NCBI GenBank assembly: GCA_026874595.1
Contig: CM049306.1
Location: 13,041,019-13,105,018 of the forward strand
Direction: 5' to 3'
From: Sipunculus nudus
Taxonomy: Eukaryota > Annelida > Sipuncula > Golfingiida > Sipunculidae
Length of the DNA: 64,000 bases
Numbering within the stretch: position 1 is the stretch's first letter; every line of letters starts with the position of its first letter. The position numbers and the translations under genes are program-made. Below, piece by piece: positions 25,801 through 40,100 of the stretch. The notes under the pieces are model-generated. The model was not told the DNA's origin, did no database searches, and was given only the letters and a program-made list of their open reading frames with translations.

Positions 25801-28087
25801 GATATCAGTTCTGTTTTTTCTATGTTCAAAGCATTTAATTCCCACTGACACTACACCTACGAGCAGACTTGTAAATATGTTTGTCTGTATATTTTCAAAG
25901 TAGTGTATTTTCACTGAACTAATATACACAGAATTAATTTTAAAAGATCCAGATAAATTGAACCTCAGATTCTTGTACTGGGCACGTTAACTTCTGTGAT
26001 TGTTACTGAGTATGGCATGTAATTTTTGCGAGCATTTAATTTTTGCAAATCAAGGTTACCACGCAATATTTGTAAATTACATGCTCACAAAAATTTCTGG
26101 TTCTACAGTGTACCTTTCCACTGTATAAAGAAACATAAAAGACTGATCATCAGTTTGGAATAAATCAAATTCTCTCTTCTGTTTTAATCAAGTTTCAACT
26201 CTGGCATGCAGTGTGCATAGTTTAACAATTCAAGATGACCGTAAATATACACCAAAGGGTGAAATGGTATCAAATGAGTGAGAGAGTTCAGGTTTCTAAT
26301 GCATACCTAGGGAGGAAATCATAATGAAGGGCTACTATTTAAGTATGCTATTAACCTCTGTGGCCCAGTCAACTGTGTTATGCCCTAACACATTGGAAAT
26401 TTTCAGCAGCACTGCCATTTTAGTCCCCCACTCCGCGGATGCGGGGGACATTGATTTTGGTTTGTCTGTCTGTCCGTCAGGTTTCGTTTCCGTGCGATAA
26501 CTTTCCAAAATATTATCCTATTTTAACCAAATTTGGGTCAGTGATTGCTCTCATGCATACCTTGGTTGGGATTGGTTTTGCAGTGTCTGGCTTCTGTCTG
26601 TCTGTCACTTTGCTGTCTGTCTGTCAGGTTTTTGTTTCTGTGCGTTAACTTTCCTAAATATTATCCAATTTCATTCAAATTTTGGTCAGTTATTGCTCTC
26701 ATGCTTACCTTAGTAGGGATTGGTTTTGGAGTGTCTGGCTTCTGTCTGTCTGTCACTTTGTCGGTCTGTCTGTCAGGTTTTTGTTTCCGTGCAATTACTT
26801 TCCTAAATATTATCCGATTTCATTCAAATTTGGGTCGGTGATTGATCTCATGCATACCTTGGTTGGGATTTATTTTGGAGTGTCTGGCTTCTGTCTGTCT
26901 GTATGTCTGTCACTTTGTCTGTCTGTCAGGTTTTCATTTCCATGCAATAAATTTCCTAAATATTATCCAATTTCATTCAAATTTTGGTCAGTGATTGCTC
27001 TAATGCTTACCTTGGTTGGGATTGGTTTTGGAGTGTCTGGCTTCCGTCTGTCTGTCACTCTGTCTGTCCATCTGTCAAGTGTTCGTGTCTGTGCCATTAC
27101 TTTCCTAAATATTATCTGATTTCATTCAAATTTTGGTCAGTGATTGCTCTCATGCTTACTTTGGTTGGGATTGGTTTCGGAGTGTCAGGCATCTGTCTGT
27201 CTGTCTGTCTGTCTTTCACTCTGTTTGTCAGATTTTCATTTCCGTGCAATAACTTTCCTAAATATTATCCGATTTCATTCAAATTTTGGTCAAACATTGC
27301 TCTCATGCTTACCTTGGTTAGGATTAGTTTTCAAGTGCCTGGCTTTTGTCTGTCTGTCTGTCACATTGTCTCTGTCTGTCAGGTTTTCGTTTCCGTGCGA
27401 CAACTTTCCTAAATATTATCAAATTTCATTTAAATTTTGGTCAGTGATTCCTCTAATGCTTACCTTGGTTGGGATTTATTTTGGAGTGTCTGGCTTCTGT
27501 CTGTCTGTCTGTCACTCTGTCTGTCCTTTCTTTATCAAGAATGAAAAACAACAAGATCCCAAAGCAGGGGGACATTAATACTACGAATATGTTGTTTTTT
27601 TTAATGAAGGAATCTCAAGAAAAGGCTTCTTGTACTTACTGTTGCTAATGATGGAACATTTAAGGATAAACTAATATGTAATCCATACCTGGAGAGCACC
27701 TCCTTGAACTTTCTTCATGCCAATCATGTTGAGTGGCAGCAGCTCATCCAGCATCATGACAGCATCTACCACCATCTTGCTGAAGAAGTCCTTCTGTCCA
27801 GCCACCAGCTTAGAGCTCAGGGCCGTTGCTGCACATTTTTCTAACAGGCTCCTCTGTTCACTGAAAGAAGCTTTTATTCTTTATAAATTGCACAAATATA
27901 AGATATTACAGTCTTACAAGATATTTAAATTATTTACCAAGCATAAAACCATAGTATCCCTAACCAACTACAATGTGTGTTGTCCTGTAGTTGTCAATAA
28001 TGTAACTATAATTGTATTTTCCCCTATTATTAATACCAGCTATATATATATATATATATATATAAATATATAAATATATATATATAA

Positions 28088-28171
<84 letters not shown>

Positions 28172-31100
28172 CATTTTAATATATGGAAACCATTATCAGG
28201 TAATGTCTAGCTGTAGGTTTGTTTGAGTAGAGGTTAAAATGCAGAAGTAGTTTTCAATCATCATTCTGATTATTTCATGGATTTTGTTCTTTTATGGTAA
28301 ACACTGAATGCCTTACTTTGGATCATCTTTCTTTGTTTTCACTGCTATGTTCTTCACTCTTTCAACTGCCTGAAAAAAAATATAGTTGGCTATTAAAAAA
28401 AATGGTCTTATTAAAGAAATATTGATACAATTAAGATTTCAAAGAAACATAATGAGAATTACAGTTGTGATACTGTAAGAGATCAATCTTGATGAAATAT
28501 TGTCTAATCAGTACATGTACATCTTTGCCATTTAAATTTATATTCATATATACAACTTATAAATAAAGTTGAGTGTATCTCTGTCAATTCCCAAAAGTAA
28601 AACTCTACATATTTATTCATGTGAACTAATGGTGCAGTCTGAGAGCTGATTAAGCCATTTTAATGAAAATAGGCAGTATTTCTCTTTCCCTACCTCCTCC
28701 TTCCTGTACCAACTTCATGTTTAAGTTGTTCTTATTATTCTAAGTATGAGTAGATTCAGATTTTTATATTCTAAGTTTTATAAGAAAAATTACCAAGTAT
28801 GCTGCTTTTCTGAAAGCTCTAACAATGACTTGTGGATGCACTCCCTCTTCAACATAAGACTTGCACTGTTTAAGGAACTCTCCTGCCAACAATACTACTG
28901 TGGTAGTGCCATCTCCAACCTGTAAAAGAAGAAACAAATGATGTCACAGGCATTACCAATCACTGCTGAATAATTCACTTATCTTCTCATTTAAATAAAT
29001 ACATTGACATTATGAAGTATTATATTATAATCATTAGTGAACTGTGAATCAGAACATTTAACTCACTTGCGTAATTCAGATGAAATATGCAGTAGAGATA
29101 TCACAATTTATACACCTTCACGATTATTCCTGCAATTGTGCTCATTTTTCCAGTTATTACAAAGTAGGAACAACAGTTATTTAGTAACCTGTCATAGATC
29201 TGTTAAACCGTAAACCCACTGTGCAGGGCTGGACATTAACTGTTGAAAGTACTTGCCAAATAGGGCAAGTGACAACTAGCTTTTTCTTGCCCCATATGGA
29301 TTTGTACTTGTCCCACAACAAGGGACCCATGGGTCACGGCGCTCAGCTGAATGAGACCGATATAATTGTGTCACTATTGTTGTATGTAGGTCTGTAAGAT
29401 TTCATTTTGACAGATGTAATTTTTTGTATTAATTATGTAGTTGAGCGGAATAGTTACATAGAAGTATCAGTATTTTAAATATGAACAAGAATTTGTGTCT
29501 AAAATATTGCAATGGGAATGACCAGATGTTGTAAATTGCGGTGGAAGGAAGTGGAGATTTGCAAGTATAAAAATACACATTCAATAAATCAAAATATTTA
29601 TGGAAAAAATAGAAAACTTATATGTTTTGGGAAGCAGTTGTTGCTGAATTAGAGAGGAAACAGAAAGAATCAAAAAGTATCTATAGAGAAGAAATTGTAG
29701 ATTAAGCTGTGAGAAGTTGCCATGTTTGATCTGAATTAAAGAATGGGGGATTGTTGCTAATAATATCTTGTGATCTGACCATGTGTTTTCTAATGTTGAA
29801 ACTGAAGCATTTAAACAGTTAGTAAAGACAAGATCTATGGTATTTCCATGGTCACTGATTGGTTCTCTGACTAGTTGTTGACATTTAAAGAGTTGACATA
29901 ATTGTGTCAATTTGGTGTTATATATTATATTAAAAATGTGAATATTGAAATCGCCCATGATCACCATAGGCAGGTTAAGGTCAACTTGAGAGACTAAAAC
30001 TTTGGAGTTCAGAGAAGAAGTTACTGATGGGACATGCGGGTGACCTATAGAGGAAAACAATCTGAAGTGACTGAGTCTAAGTGTGAATATAGAGAAGAGA
30101 TGACTCAAAATCTGGTGTTGTGTGGTGGTGAAGGGTTACATGGGGACTCAGCTGTTTGACCTGATTTGGGGGGGGGGGGGGGGGGGGGAGGAGGAGGAGA
30201 GTTTAAAAACACCTTTGTAACTCTGTATATTTATTTCTTTATTTACCAGTTATAAATTTTATGCAGTTGCGAGAAGAATATTGTCCTAAACAAATACTCA
30301 GTGGCAGGGAGTGAGGAAAGTTACAACACCTTTGCATAAACATACAGGATACAAAATTTAATCTTACAGGTAAAAAAGTTTTATTCATAATTATTGAATA
30401 TTTAAAAACAGACAGAGAGATAGAACAAGTGACCCATGGGTCATGATGCTCAGCTGACTGGGAAGAGATTTGCAAAAGGAAATTTTATCATCTGAAATGT
30501 AGTATATAACCATTCAAATGAAGCAACAAACAGATTAACCAACAGGCTGAGATTGTGTCTGTATTAATATATCTCAAAAATAGAGAAAAAATGCGTAAAC
30601 TTTAAAAAAAAATACAGGTGGCTCCACCAGTCTGCAGAAACTAATAAAAACACTTAATGGTCAATATCCATGCAAAGAAGCATAGTGGTCTCTGGATTAG
30701 TTGTTCAAATACTTCAGCTTTTGTATCAAATTTTCGATTATTCTGAGGGATACTTTGGAGTCGTATAGGTTGAAGGATATGGGTAACAGAGACCTAATTT
30801 CAGGTTTCCATAGACACTTTTCATGGGCCTCCTTGCATGACAAGAATGAAGATTCTAGGTCCAGTTGTTACAATTTGTACCCTGTTGACAGATAACCACA
30901 TCTTTAAAGGTCTCAAAAATAGAGAAAATAATTCGTAAAAATTTGAAAAAAAATGGAGGTGGCACACCCAGTCTGCTAAAACTGATGGAACATGTCATGA
31001 TCAATATGTATGCCAAAAATCATGAGCATCAATGTTGTAGTTATTGAGATACTGGAGTTTTTGTATCAAATTTTTCATTATTCTGGGGGGGTATTTTGGA

Positions 31101-34100
31101 GCCATACAGCTTAATGGATATGGGTAACAGAGACCTAATTTCAGGTTTCCATGGAGATTTTTCATGGGTCTCCCTGTGTGTAAAGAATGAAGATTCTAGG
31201 TCCAGTTGTTATGATTTGTGCCATGTTAACAGATGTTCATATCTTTAAAGGTCTCAAAAATATAGAAAAAAATTCGAAAAAAAGCCCGAACAAATATATG
31301 TGGTGCCACAAGGCTGCAGAAACTGATGAAACACTCCATGATCAATAGTCATACAAACAATTATGGTGATCTCTGCATTAGTTGTTCAGATACTTCAGCT
31401 TTTGTATCAAATTTTCCATTATTCTGAGCTGTGCTTTGGAGTGCCATTGCACACAGGATATGGGTAACAGAGACCTAATTTCAGGTTTCCATGGAGACTT
31501 TTCATAGGTCTCCCTGTGTGTCAAGAATGAAGATTCTAGGTCCAATTTGAACCCTGTTGACAGATAACTACATCCTGAAAAGTTTTCAAAAATAGAGAAA
31601 AAAATTGTAAAAATTTGAAAAATACATGTGGCACCACCAGTCTGCAGAAATTGATGACATCTCATGATCAATATGTATGCCAAAAATCATGACTATCAGT
31701 GATGTAGTTAATGAGATATTGAAGTTTTTTTATGAAATTTTTGACTATTCTGGGTGGTACTTTGGGGCCCTAGAGCTCAAAGGATATGAGTAACAGAGAC
31801 CTAATTTCTGGTTTCCATGGAGACTTTTCATAGGTCTCTCAGAATGTCAAGAAAAAGATTCTAGGTCCAGTCTTTACGATTTGTGCCCTGTTAACAGATG
31901 TTCACACTTTTAAAGGTCTCAAAAATAGAGTTAACAATTCGTAAAGAATCGAAAAATACAGGTGGCGCCACCAGTCTGCAGAAACTCATGAAACACTCCA
32001 TGATCAATATCCATGCAAACAATTATGGTGATCTCTGCATTAGTTGTTCAGATACTTCAGCTTTTGTATCAAATTTTCCATTATACTGAGCTGCACTTTG
32101 GAGTGCCACAGCTCAAAGGATATGGGTAACAGAAACCTAATTTCAGGTGTCCATGGAGACTTTTCATGGGTCTCCCTGTAGGTCAAGAATAAAGATTCTA
32201 GGTCAAGTCATTACAATTTGTACCTTGTTGACAGATAACTACATCCTTAAAAGTCTCATAAATAGAGAAAAAAAAATTGAAAAAATTTGAAAAAATACAG
32301 GTGGCGCCACCAGTCTGCAGGAAATGATGGAACACCTCTTGCTCAATATGTATGCCAAAAATCATGACCATCTGTATTGTAGTTATTGAGATGTTGCAGT
32401 TTTTTTAAATCAAATTTTCCATTATTCTGGGGGGTAACTGGGAGCCCCACAGCTCAAATGATATGGGTAACGGAGACCTTATTTCAGGTTTCCATGGAGA
32501 CTTTTCATAGGTCTCTCACTGTGTCAAGAATGAAGATTCTAGGTCCAGTCTTAACGATTTGTGCCCTGTTAACAGATGTTCACATTTTTAAAGACCTCAA
32601 AAACAGAGAAAACAATTCGTAAAGAATCGAAAAAATACAGGTGGCGCCACAAGTCTGCAGAAACTGATAAAACATCTCATGATCAAAATGTATGCCAAAA
32701 ATCATGACCATCAGTGATGTAGTTAATGAGATATTGAAGTTTTTGTATGAAATTTTTCACTATTCTGGGGGGTACTTTGGGGCCCCATAGCTCAAAGGAT
32801 TTGGGTAACAGAGACCTAATTTCTGGTTTCCATGGAGACTTTTCATAGGTCTCTCACTGTGTCAAGAATGAAGATTCTAGGTCCAGTCTTTACGATTTGT
32901 GCCCTGTTAACAGTTGTTCACATTTTTAAAGGTCTCAAAAATAGAGAAAAAAAAATTCGTAAAAAATCTAAAAATACAGGTGGCGCCACCAATCTGCAGG
33001 AACTGATGAAACATCTTATGATAAATATGTATGCCAAATATCATGACCATCAGTGATGTAGTTATTAAGATATTGAAGTTTTTGTATGAAAATTTTGACT
33101 ATTTTGGGGGGTATTTTGGGGCCCAATAGCTCGAAGGATATGGGTAACAGAGACCTAATTTCTGGTTTCCAAGGAGATTTTTCATTGACCTCTCAGAATG
33201 TAAAGTTACAAGATTCTATGTCCAGCGGTTACGATTTGTACCAGGTTAACAGACAGACGGACGACGGACAAAGAGTGATCGCTATAGCTCAGCATTACTG
33301 AAAGTCAGCTGAGCTAAAAACAAAGCAAATCACTTTAATTCCCATTCTACTGAGGCAGAAAAATACTGAACGAATGTTTGCATTAGGTCCTCATTTTTTT
33401 ATTACATCAATTTTTTGTTAAGGGAAATTTTGGACAAAATTTATAAATTTTACTATACATTTACAATATATATAAATTATATTTGAAAATTTAAGTTGAT
33501 TAACAATTCCAAATTGCATCAACATTTACAGTTAATCTGCTCAGTCAACATCACATTATATACACAGATGTATTTATTTTTTCTTAAAATATATTTTTTA
33601 AATTTGCAAAATAATAAATATCTGAAAATAACACTTGATTCAGGAAAAGTTGTATATATTGGATCTGAAACAGCAATGCAATTAAAGAATGTAACTAATG
33701 CAACATATCTGTTGGGGGGGGGGGGGGGTCAGGGTTGCCATGTGATTCTACATTTGTGACAGCAGTGTTGCATCACTAATAAGTTTACCCAGGCAAGGCT
33801 GTAGGGACCAGACATGGCTGGTCTGGAGGTTCAAAATGAAAATACATTAGAGCCTCAGAAAAACTTCAATAACTAGAACAATTTTTAAGCTTTTACTTTG
33901 AAATTTCAGAATTTAAAAGATTAAATCTATATATATCGACTGTGAAAAGTAAATCAAAATTACAAGAAAGAAACATGCCATGGTCAAACTTGGGCAAAAT
34001 TTAAGTTATATAGAGGAATATTTATGGTAAATATGAAGAAAACCAGATGAGTGGTTGCGATATTCGGCAGTCCTGAAGTATGAAAATAGATATTTGATAG

Positions 34101-37100
34101 AAACACAGATGTATTTAATTTTTTCTATAAATATATTTTTAAATTATAACTTTTTTAAATTATATAATACTGACTAAATTACTGGCACTTACATAAGAAC
34201 TATATAGAGGAAACAGTAAAAGTTTTCAGATACTGTGATGCATATGAAAAATTTACAGATGGACAGGCAAGTGGACAGAATGGACTAATACATTTATTTC
34301 ACTTTCAAGGGAATAATGCATTTAAGTTTATATATAAGCCTATTTTTTTTAGCATATCCACTTTTTCCATTAATAGTTTTAAATCTGATTCATTTTTTTT
34401 TATTTACAAGTTTTATAAATTTGTAATAAAACAACTGAAAATATAAATTAAACTATTAGAATTCTAAGTTGCAATCATTATATATCCAGAGTGTAGCTCA
34501 TATTGGGTCATATTATGCATACACATATATTTTATTATTTTTAAATCACAAATGTTTAAACTGAATTTAAAAGAAAATAATGCCACAACATGGCATCTAC
34601 AAGATTATTCCTTGAATCACTATTAAAAATTTTTGCACATTGGAGTTTTCAGTACATGCTTAATTTTATTCACCGAAATAAAATAAAAGATTCAGTAAAT
34701 TTGATCAAATAAAAACATCTTTTCAAATAAAGTATACACACTTTTGGTTGAATGAGGGACAAACAATATCATTATGCTAATTACAATCTCAGCTATAATT
34801 TATTACTGGAATTAATAGTCAATTTCACACCTGGTGAAGTTTTTACTCTCTTGAAGTAAGGAATTACTTATCTGATGAACATCCGCACTTTCATAGCTAT
34901 ACACCACTTTGTGGACACTATTAAATGTGCACTTTAATCATTGTAACCCAGGTGGTACAATACAAAATCTAAAATGTAGCATAGCCATGAATAAAATAAT
35001 ATACAGAAAATTATAACATTCATCTAGATAATGCACCATCTGGGGGGGGGGGGGAGTGCAGGGCAGAGGGGAAGCCTGCTAGTAGTGGCCAAGCTGAGCC
35101 TGAGGCAAGCTGCCTGGGGTGGGTTACATAAGTGATGACTGTTTTACTAGGTGGGCCAGATGTAAACAACACTTGACATGGTGTATGAAAACTTGAATAT
35201 AAGCTACTCTTTTCAATCAATTCCTTAGAAATTTCAGATTTTAAAAGATTAAAACCTTATGTATATATGCTGTGAAAATTAAATCAACAGTGCTTACAGA
35301 GAAAAAACGTGCCATTCGCAAAGTTGGACAAAATTTAAGGTATTAATTTTTTATTTATGCTAATAACTTGAAAAATTTGCAAAATTCAGATGTAATTTTG
35401 GGTAAATAATTGAATCTTGATTAAATAAAGTTACATTCCTGAAAAAAAAGTCTCCAGCTTCAGCAATTCTCATGTTAGATGAGTAAATATATTTCCTGAT
35501 TTTTTAAAAAATTGCATTATATTTTGGCCCATAACTTCAAAATAATACCCAATACTGACCTAATTTTTGGTATGTTCATAGAAAATGTTTGAAAGAATAT
35601 GAATACTAAATATGACCAAGAACAGATCAGTGGTTTTGATATTAGACAGCCTTGAAGTGTAACAATGGCTTTTTATGGAAAACGGGAGGTTTTTCCTTAA
35701 TATCTCGAAGGAACGAAGTCCTCATGACCCAATTTTCGGTATGATAGGAGATTTTGGGAACATCTAATGGTAGGTAAAATTTTGGATTCGTAGGTCCAAC
35801 AGTTTTAAAACATGCCCTGTTAACGGCTGGACGGCCGACGGACAAAGGACCACGACTATAGCTCAGACGACTTACAGTCAGCTGAGCTAAAAATCAGTGA
35901 TTGTACCCACAACCAGAAAAAAAATGTGATCCACATGATCATTTTGTAACAATATACATATTCAAATGTTTGTTTGTTAATAATATTTCTCCTCGGCATT
36001 CGCACATATAAAAACATGCATGTAATTTAAGCTAGAAGTAATACAATATGACTTCTCTTCTTCTGAAAAATGGCTAACTAAAGATAAGTAGAGATTCAAG
36101 CCTTTATGTAAAGCTTTATGTTGCATCCATTTGCCCAGTCGGGCAGGTAGGAATCCTCTTTTGGTTGACCTAACATCATTTTCTAGAACTTTTACTTGCC
36201 CCAGGCAAGTGGTTAACTGTTAATGTCAAGCCCTGCTGTGTATCATGATTATCATCTAAAGAGCAAAAAATTAATTAAAAAGATATGAAAAACTTTGACA
36301 TATTTGCAAATATGATGAGTTGTTAACTTTAAATGTTAAATAAAATTCCAGAATGAAATTTTCTGTGTAAGAACCTGACCTTTAAACAGAGAGAATTGTT
36401 TGTTCCATTAACTAAGGCCAAGGTAAACATGACCAAGACCAACTCTCCAGAACCTGCCAGAGCACCTGTGTAGCACACCTGAGGTCCAAAACGAACCCAG
36501 ATGTTCTCAGGTAAAGCTGACCTTACTCTCCCACAGCTGTAACACTGGAGCGTCCATGGAGAGGATGTCCAGCTGACTAGCTGTGGAGTCTCGTATTCAT
36601 GGTTATATAATTTTCTACCGTCGTACCAGAAAAATACAAGGAAACTTGGTAATAAACAGGAAAAATTTAAAATACCGGTATCTAGTTTATGATAGGTATC
36701 TGGTCTTTTTTCCTGATTCTTAGAGATTTTGAAAATATCCACTCAAAGATTTCAGGGATTTTTAGATGATACGAGCATTGGGGCAATGATCTAGATATAG
36801 ATGATAGTACCAAGGTTGTTATGGGTGTTTTTTGGGATTCTGTTTGTAAATATCTCCAACTGGCAGTGACATCTGGTGAGGACTGGAGCAAATAATATTA
36901 ATGTTTAATATATTTTGAAGGTATTCTAGACAAACCTTAGAGTAAAAGAAAACAAGGCCTACAGGCCTAATGTGAACCTGTACAAAGTTTGGGAGTATGA
37001 ATGGAGGTTTATTTTTGAAATTTAATATTGATCCTCTTAAGTCCTGCATATCTACCTTAGTCATTATGATTGCAACAAAAGGGACCTTTCGGACCTGCAA

Positions 37101-40100
37101 GTTTCAGGCTAGGACATTTTAAAACTAGAATATGGGTAGTCAACAAGCAACTATGTGTATCTGCAGAAATCAGAGTGGCACAGGTGAAGTGAGGCATGGA
37201 TTGAGTGGCAAGGATTAGAGTGAGGTGTGTTGAATATTAGCATGGATGTCTGCAGTGTAAACGTGAATGCAGGTGGTGCCACTTGTCATAAAATCGAGAA
37301 AATTGTCCAGGATGTATAAACACGCAAAATTTCAGGTGGATAAGTCAAACCACTGCTGAGATATGAGTGATTTTATCCCAAGGCAGATAAACAGATGGAC
37401 GCTGTGCATAAGTGGTTGCAGGTGGCGCCACCAGTTTTGCCTATGATTAAGAGCTATGTGAGATCTATACACAAGCAAAATTTTGGCCCAATCGGTCAAA
37501 CAGTTCCCGAGATATGAGCTTGGATGTCTGCAGAGTAAATGTGAATGCAGGTGGCGCCACCTGTCATAAAATCGAGAAAGCTGTCCAGGATGTATGAACC
37601 TGCAAAATTTCAGGTGGATAAGTCAAACCACTTCTGAGAAATGAGTGATTTTATCCAAAGGCAGATGAACAGATGGACACTGTGCATAAGTGGTTGCAGG
37701 TGGCCCACCAGTTTTGCGTATGATAAAGAGCTCCGGGAGATCTATAAACAGGCAAAATTTTGGCCCAACTAGTCAAATGGTTCCCGAGATATGAGCTTGG
37801 ATGTCTGCAGCTTAAATGTGAATGTAGGTGGCGCCACCTGTCATAAAATCAAGAAAGTTGTCCAGGATGTATACACATGCAAAATTTCAGGTGGATCAGT
37901 CCAACCAATGCAGAGATATGAGTGTTTTTATCCCAAGGCAGATGAACAGATGGACGCTGTGCAAACATGGTTGCAGGTGGCGCCACCATTTTTTGTGTAT
38001 GTTATAAAGCTTTCCAAGGGCTACATTTCTTTAGCCTTATTGGTCAAACGGTTTCCTAGATATGTGGGTTTATGCATGGAAACAGAAGCACAAATGGGCG
38101 CTGGGCAGAGAAGAAAGGTCAGAGGTCAACCAAAATGAGGGCTACCCGATATGTATAAACATGCCCAATTTTAGGCTGATGTATCAAATTCCTCTTTAGA
38201 AATAAGCAGGCGCACACAATACAAAAGTCAATGTAGGTGGCACCACTTGTCTTGTAAATGAGAATACCATCAAAGACGCATAGACAGGTCAAAAAATAAG
38301 TCCAATATATCAAACTTCTCCAGAGTTTGATTCAATGGGCTGACAAGGCTCAGGTGAGTAAGGCAGTTGCCCCCGAGGGACCTGCGACAAATTTCTGCCT
38401 CAAGCTACTGCACTGAGTGAACTTTTGACCTGTACCTTGCTGCACTGAGTGAACTCTTGACCTGTTGCATAATCTGACACAGCTGGCAGTCTGCCAAAGC
38501 TATAAATAGATTCAGGCTGAAGTTTGGTGCCAAATATGATGCAGTGAGCAGTCTGCCAAAGCTATAAATAGAATGCAGCTACTGCACTGATTGAACTCTT
38601 GATCTTTACCTGGCTGCACTTCTTCCAATCCTGGCACGATGCCAAAACTATTTATAGAGCTGACATCTTGGCTAATGGCCAACATCAAGGCACTAGCAAT
38701 CTGCCAATGGTAAACCAAGTGCTGCCATCTGTACACAAAAGTGGTCCCTACATGAAATAACTTTGAAATTTATTTTCCCATTACAAAATGCTTTTCAGCT
38801 GACTTTTTATAAAAAAAAAGAAATCAGGAATATATGTAAAATTATTACGGATGCATACTGAATGCAAAATTAAAATACAGATATATCTCATTGATGGCAA
38901 ATTCTTGAATTAAGTTGAGTAGGGATACCAAAAATTTATAATCCACGTACAGTTGTCTTTATATAGCCACAGAGAGTTGAATATCCATGATTTTAACATT
39001 GTCTGGTATGATAAATAACTTAAATCATAAATCGAAATTTTTTAAAAGCTTTTAAAAAAACTTTCTTGTCAATATTAACCAAAGATAACCTGAAACCTAA
39101 ATGTCTAGTGGCATGATGGTGCCAGGCTTGATGTAACAGCATCACACAGCTAACATATATGGTAAAATGACTCAATTCAATCTCCATAATTCAGCCAAAA
39201 ATCATTCATGTGGAACCATTAATGACAATTATTATAAGAATTATTGTAGGGATTATTCTTGTAAAATATTTAACAAACTGGCTTCAGTGGCATCAGTCGA
39301 AAAACTGGTTTATACCTCATATAGGAAGATACAGCAAATTGGCTAAGTTCAGCTTCCCGTAAATCAGCCAAAAAGCACTGTACCAAAACCATTTGAACAA
39401 ACTTGAATTATCAACATCTGAGGATAATTAATGTGTGAGATTTAAGAATTTGGCCCAGTGGTTTTTGAGAAGATCTTTGTATCCACTGAGCTAAAATGGG
39501 CTGTTATGGCATATGACTAAATTCAGCTTCCCATAACTTAGCCAAAAGTCACTGAAAAGAGACCATTTGAACAAACTTCAGAAAGCACTACCCTAGGATC
39601 ATTTCTGTGCGATATTAAACATTTTGGCCATTTGGTTTCAGAGAGAAAGTTTTTTGTAGCCTTTCAGTGAGATACAGGCACTGATGACCCCGTACAAAAA
39701 AGGCCGATGCAGGTGGCGCCACCAATACCTCAATTTCAGATATGACCTATGTGACCAACATTGGCATAAAATTTGGTGATGATAGCTACAGCGGATTTTG
39801 TGATATAAATTTTAATATGCTTTTTGGCACAGTTAACTAAGTTCAACCTCCTGTAACTCGGCCAAAAATCTCCGAACTGGAACCATCAACAAACTTGAGA
39901 AAGATTGTTCCAGGGATCATTTCTTTAAAATATTAGAAAATTTGGCTGGGCAGTTTCGGAGAAGAAGATTTTTAAAGCTTTTTTAGCTTTTTCCCTATAA
40001 AATCTAAGAAAATGCAGTTAGAAAAATAATAAACAAAATCCGATATAGTTTTTTGGATGACTGATTCTTTGCAAAAAATTTGGTGATGCTAGCTCCTGCC

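Larger units (their letters stand above)
29318..35893 (-). mobile_element. F5 HINE-like element, outer copy of the nest
   Basis: The plus strand starts ACAAGGGACCCATGGGTCAC and ends GTCAGCTGAGCTAAAAAT, as in the copy at 23010-24607. It is interrupted by a second F5 copy. Its 34500-35230 part mirrors 13200-13900. Poly(G) tracts are at 33714-33728 and 35042-35054. Confidence 0.55.
29224..36235. mobile_element. CAGGG-ended hAT-like element, outermost shell of a nest
   Basis: The left end CAGGGCTGGACATTAAC and the inverted right end CAGGGCTTGACATTAAC form terminal inverted repeats, with CTTGCC...GGCAAGT hairpins just inside both ends. The direct repeat CTGTG flanks it on each side (29219-29223 and 36236-36240). 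The interior is occupied by F5 elements and a LINE fragment, so the original element was only a few hundred base pairs. It lies in CCT7 intron 2. Confidence 0.7.

Noticed and set aside
26439-27578. Repetitive membrane protein gene
   Set aside because: The frames overlap in different phases of one tandem DNA repeat inside an intron, with no consistent start, splice or domain.
29581-30108. Active LINE
   Set aside because: Only endonuclease motifs remain; there is no reverse transcriptase and the ends are missing.
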